Assembly: GCA_022749755.1 (NCBI GenBank)
Contig: CM040443.1
Location: forward strand, 3,511,191 to 3,575,190
Direction of reading: 5' to 3'
From: Azadirachta indica
Taxonomy: Eukaryota; Streptophyta; Magnoliopsida; Sapindales; Meliaceae
Length of the DNA: 64,000 bases
The translations under genes and the position numbers were made by a program. The notes under the pieces are model-generated. The model searched no databases. It saw only the letters and a program-made list of their open reading frames with translations, and had not been told where the DNA came from. Shown here piece by piece: positions 59,705 through 64,000 of this stretch (position 1 is its first letter; the number at the start of each line of letters is the position of its first letter).

Positions 59705-59908
59705 ATAACTCCCTCTGCAAGCTACAAAGTTTGCAAACTTTAGAACCTCAGTTTATGCCTAGAACTAGAAGAGTTGTTAGACAAATCTTCCAAATGATTG
59801 GCCTGAGAGCTTCACATTCACCACCAAACAGAATAATTTGCGAAAGAATGGCATTGGTTGCTTGGATTCTCACAGGTTTCTGTCCATTATTAACTGTTGT
59901 AATTTGGA
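59705..59908 (+). pseudogene. isolated CNL LRR fragment
   Basis: About 200 bp matching the LRR region of CNL-D (about 55,712-55,912): 'aactccctctgcaagctaca', then 'gaactagaagagttg', 'attggcctgagagc', 'ccaaacagaata', 'ggcattggttgcttgg'. Frames are shifted by small indels. It stops at the left end of the second palindromic element, so an older CNL at this place was cut away, leaving only this piece. Confidence 0.8.
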
Positions 59909-59909
59909 A

Positions 59910-61588
59910 GGAAAATTAACATATACCCCCTATGTTTGGGGGAATAGACACTTACCCCCTAATATTTAGAGAAAAATAAATGTTCCATCATGTTTGGACA
60001 AATATATAGATACTCCTTTAACTTATGTTTTTATTAGTTGACTAATTAGTTAAATATCATTTGTATATCTAAACTTTTAAATAAGTATAAATTAAAAAAT
60101 TATTATTTTAATTATAATAACTTAGTTTCCATTCTAATATTTTTTTACAATTTATATTTGTAATTATAATAATTTAATCTCTACTTTAATATTTTTAACA
60201 AGATATTAAGAACGAAATAATTTTTAATTTATTATTTTAATAAAAATTTTAAAAAATTATAATTAAAAAATTTAACAATAAACTAAATTAGATTCATATG
60301 CTAAAATATTTTTAATTTTCTACTTTTTCTTTCTTAATAATAATTTGATACTTAATTGTCAAAAAAATGTTGAACTATTTTTTTTACTATTTTATTTTTT
60401 ATACACTATATTTATTTAAAAGATTATGTTAAATTCATTATATTTACTATAAAAATATAAATAAAATATATAAAAGAAGAAAATTTGATATAATTTATTA
60501 ATAAAATTAATAATTAAATATCATTAGTTGACCAATTAAAAAAAATCATTTATATTGCCTAAAATTTTATATATTAATAATTTAGACATAATTATTTTTA
60601 TTATATCAATTTAGTCTTTATTTTAATATTTTACAAATATATTAAGAATTAAATAATTTTTGAATTTATTTTTTCAATAAAAAATATTATTATTAAAAAA
60701 AAAATTCTAATAATAAGTTAGATCAAACCCATACGCTTAAATAATTTTAATTTTTTCTTTTCCTTTTTCAGTAATAATTTAATATTCAATTATAAAAGAA
60801 TTTTAAATAATATATTATTGTCACATTTTATTTGTACATATAATATGTTCATTTAAAACTTATTTAACTTTTTATTATATTTTCTTTAAAAAATTATAAA
60901 AAGTATAAATAAAAAAATACATGTTCTATATGTGTATGTGTGTGCTCTCTTTTGTTTTTATATTTTTATTAAAATTAAAGTATATTATTTAATAATAATA
61001 TAAAATATATTTAATTACTATTTCTATTAACAAACGATATCAAATTTTCTTTTTTTATATTTTTATTTATATTTTTAAAATAAATATAGTGAACTTAACA
61101 TAATCTTTTAAATGAATATAGTGTATATAAAAATAAAATTAAAAAAAATTCAAAATTTTTTTGACAATTAAATATCAAATTATTATTAAGAAAGTAAAAG
61201 TAGAAAGTTAAAAGTATTTTACTATATGAATCTGGTCTACTACATTGTTATATTTTTTAATTATAATTTTTTAAAATTTTTATTAAAATAATAAATTAAA
61301 AAATTATTTAGTTCTTAATATCTTGTTAAAAATATTAAAATAGAGATTAAATTATTTTAATTACAAAATATAAATTGTAAAAAAATATTAGAATGGGGAC
61401 TAAGTTATTATAATTAAAATAATTAATTTTTATTTTATAATTATTTAAACATTTAAAAATATAAATGATATTTAACTAATCAATCAACTAACCAAACAAA
61501 AGTTAAGGGGGTAATTATATATTTATCTAAATATTAGGAGATAAGTGACTATTCTCTCAAACATCGAGGGGGAATATGTCAATTTCCC
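59910..61588. mobile_element. long-TIR palindromic element, copy 2 (about 1.68 kb)
   Basis: Same element as 51,883-53,591, with recognisable similarity from end to end: ends 'gaaaattaacatataccccc' and 'gggggaatatgtcaatttccc', the inner 'ataatttaatctctacttta' and 'gaatggggactaagttatta' arms, and the central 'tatgtgtatgtgtgtgctct' at about 60,930. No open frame. The right flank ('ataaatttta(t/c)atatataa') equals that of copy 1, because it belongs to the duplicated CNL 5' flank; the left flank is the LRR scrap and differs from copy 1. Confidence 0.75.
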
Positions 61589-61629
61589 ATAAATTTTATA
61601 TATATAATTTCTTAAATATAATTTATTCA

Positions 61630-61745
61630 CATGCTTTAACAAAGTTTGGCCTAGTCGTAAGGTTGTTGTGCGCTCTCTTTCGGTTCTTGGGTTCAAGACC
61701 CGTTGACGGCAATCGACTTTTAGCTTCATGATGTGTTGAAGACCT
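61630..61745 (+). repeat. tRNA-derived SINE-like insert upstream of CNL-E
   Basis: A box TGGCCTAGTCG at 61,647-61,657 fits TRGYNNAGYNG, and B box GGTTCAAGACC at 61,690-61,700; distance 43 bp. It is nearly identical to the insert before CNL-D, which suggests it was copied with the CNL rather than inserted twice. Confidence 0.62.
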
Positions 61746-61857
61746 GTCCATTTATAAGAGAGTTGACCATATATTTTCCATAGATCTTTAGCAAACGGAA
61801 ATCCCATTCTAACTCAAACGCAATCACCTCATTATTTGTCCTTCCTACAACCAAATT

Positions 61858-64000
61858 ATGGCTGAATCACTTGTCTATGGTCTTGTGAAGGATGTCTTGG
61901 GTAAGCTGGCCTCCCTTGCTTGTCAAGAAATTTCCATGGTGTGGGGTTTCAGAAAAGACATAGAAAAGCTTGCCAACACCTTGAAGTATATCGAAGCTGT
62001 TCTGTTAGATGCCGACGAACGACCCGTTGACAGTCACGAGAGGAGAGTTTGGCTGGAAAATCTTAAAGATGTCTGCTACGATGCTCTGAAGATGTCTTGG
62101 ATGAATTTGAGATCGAAGTCATGCGTAGGCAAGTTCGGAAACGTAAGAGCAGTAGAAAGAAGGCAAGCGACTTCTTCTCTTTCTCAAGCACATGCCCACT
62201 TCCTTTTCGTTTAAGGATGGGTCATAAAATTAAGGAGATTAGAGATTAAATGAAATTAAAGCTGATCATATAGAAACGCCCACCGAGAGGAAAACTCATG
62301 AGAATAGACCTGTCATAATCAAGGCAAACGAAATTGTGGTTGCTTCGGAAGTCATTGGTCGAGAAATGGATAAAGAAAAGATCATAAATTTATTGAAAGA
62401 TCATAGTGAACATAGTGAAAAGGTGTCTGTCATTCCTATTGTTGGAGTAGGAGGTGTTGGGAAAACTGCAGTTGCAAAATTGGTGTGCGACGATGAAAGG
62501 GTCAAAAATGATTTTGGTTTCGATTTAAAAATTTGGGTATGTGTCTCTGAGGATTCTGATCTCAAACAGTGGATAGTGAAAATAATAAGATCAGCAACTA
62601 ATATGAATTATAGCAGATTGGATGTTGAACAATTGCAAAGAAAATTGGGAGAATTATTGAAAGATAAAAAATATTTGCTTGTATTGGATGATGTATGGAG
62701 TGATTCCCGTGAAAAATGGATTAAATTGAAAACCTTGTTAATGGAAGGCGCTTCTGGAAGTAAAATAATAGTGACTACACGTAGTCTCAGAGTTGCTTCA
62801 ATCATGAGCACTATCTCACCATACATAACCTTGGGAACTCTTCCAATGGATGTTTGTTTGTCATTGTTTTTTAAATGTGCATTCAAAGAGTTAGGCCAAG
62901 AGGATCGGCATCCCAAACTCAAGCAAATTGGAGATGAAATTGTGAAAAAATGTGGAGGGATTCCTTTGGCAGTGAGAACATTGGGAAGTCTGTTGTATTC
63001 TTCGACTGATGAAAATTAGTGGAAGCATGTGAGAGATAGTGAGATTTGAGGGAGTCGATATCTTCAGTTTCAAAATGCATGACATTATGCATGATCTTGC
63101 AGCAAAAATAGCAGAAGGTGAGTTCTTGATAGTTAGACTCCAACAGAAAATTCAAATCGGCTTCCAGAACGGTCAGACATTTATCATTTGTAGGTGGTAA
63201 TGTGTCTGAAAAGGAGATAATTTCAGATCTCTTTCCTAAAGTTGGTAATTCGAGAACTATTTTTTTTTTTTTTCTAGCTGAAGGCGAGGGACCTGGAAAA
63301 GCATTTGTTGAAGCATGCATTCAAAGGTTTCGATGTTTGCGGGTGCTTAATTTGACTGAGTCCAGCATTGAAGTCCTGCCAAAAGAGACTGGTAAATGGA
63401 AGCATCTGAGATATTTCGGTCTGGATGGAAGTAGAGTGAGAAAAGTCCCTAACTCCCTCTGCAAGCTACAAAGTTTGCAAACTTTAAACCTCAGTGCATG
63501 CCTCGAACTAGAAGAGTTGCCGAAGGACATGAGGTACATGAGTGGCCTCAGAGCCTTCGTATTCACCACCAAACAGAATAGTTCGCAAAAGAATGGCATT
63601 GCTTGCTTGGATTCTCTCAGGTGTCTATTCATTTTTGAGTCTGGTAACTTAGAACATTTATTTGAAGATATCGACCAACTTGAAGCCCTCCGAACTTTAT
63701 ACATTACGGATTTTGTCCAAGCCTGATCTCTTTGCCACACAGTATCAAAAACTTGAGCTCGTTAGAGAACTTGATAATCAATAACTGTAAAAAGCTTGAT
63801 CTCGAATTGAGAATGAAATCAGATAGGGAAAGCATACGTCATCATCAAGTCAGTGCCGACACAACCACAAGGCCTCAACTGAAAATGCTGATAATTAGAG
63901 GAATTCTGCAGTTGGTGGAGTTGCCTCAGTGGCTTCTTGACGCTTTTGCCAACACTTTACAGACTTTGTTCATTCACAGTTGTCCCAATTTCATAGCACT
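61858..64000 (+). pseudogene. CNL-E: decayed RGA-type NB-LRR, runs off the window
   Basis: Very close to CNL-D at the start (MAESLVYGLVKDVLGKLASL) but broken repeatedly: +2 nt near 62,086 ('gatgctctgaag'), a 4-nt loss near 62,245, Glu codon to TAG at 63,017-63,019, loss of about 265 bp at about 63,049 relative to CNL-D (removes the part from after GLPL through RNBS-D), +1 nt near 63,133, a T-run near 63,261 and a frameshift near 63,714. Still readable: GVGGVGKTA, KIWVCVSED, VLDDVWSD, SKIIVTTR, CGGIPLA, MHDIMHDLA and LRRs. No functional receptor can be made. The C-terminal end of about 240 bp lies beyond the window. Confidence 0.92.

Overview
This window is nuclear DNA of a flowering plant (a eudicot). 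It is strongly AT-rich, has intron-containing genes with GT-AG junctions, single-exon coiled-coil NB-LRR (CNL, RGA type) resistance genes, and many plant-type retroelement relics. A woody rosid such as Citrus is a guess from the look of the proteins and cannot be proved here.

Two gene families make up nearly all recognisable coding sequence. The first is a four-exon aldo-keto reductase (AKR4-like, in the codeinone/methylecgonone/chalcone reductase-like branch). It has five copies: AKR-1 (2208-3525, minus, heavily decayed), AKR-2 (8188-9481, plus, open but with the catalytic Tyr changed to His), AKR-3 (22028-23273, minus, the only fully intact and catalytically complete copy), AKR-4 (fragments at 28531-28684 and 32347-32687) and AKR-5 (37524-38769, plus, one 1-nt deletion). 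The second is the CNL family: CNL-A (12584-15213, minus, one 1-nt deletion), CNL-B (47755-48802, truncated), CNL-D (53861-56503, intact, 880 aa), an isolated LRR scrap (59705-59908) and CNL-E (61858 to the window end, decayed).

The two families are physically coupled. An AKR, then a long spacer, then a CNL, all on one strand, occurs on the minus strand (AKR-3 to CNL-A) and again on the plus strand (AKR-5 to CNL-B). The spacers are recognisably reverse complements of each other, so about 23.3-12.6 kb and 37.5-48.8 kb form two arms of an ancient inverted duplication. The interval between the arms holds a decayed Ty3/gypsy element (23.6-27.0 kb), the scattered AKR-4, an AT-rich degenerate tandem repeat (29.0-30.0 kb), an RNase H relic (31.2-31.7 kb) and a Ty1/copia 3' end (32.7-33.3 kb). 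The plus-strand arm also carries a non-coding LTR retrotransposon nested in a TIR element (41.7-45.9 kb).

The right end (50.5-64 kb) is a CNL tandem duplication. CNL-D and CNL-E are each preceded by the same roughly 1.7-kb palindromic long-TIR element and by a tRNA-derived SINE-like insert about 100-200 bp from the start codon. No CRISPR array, rRNA or true tRNA gene was found. By reading alone, AKR-3 and CNL-D are the only copies that look fully functional; AKR-2 could encode a stable but catalytically impaired reductase.
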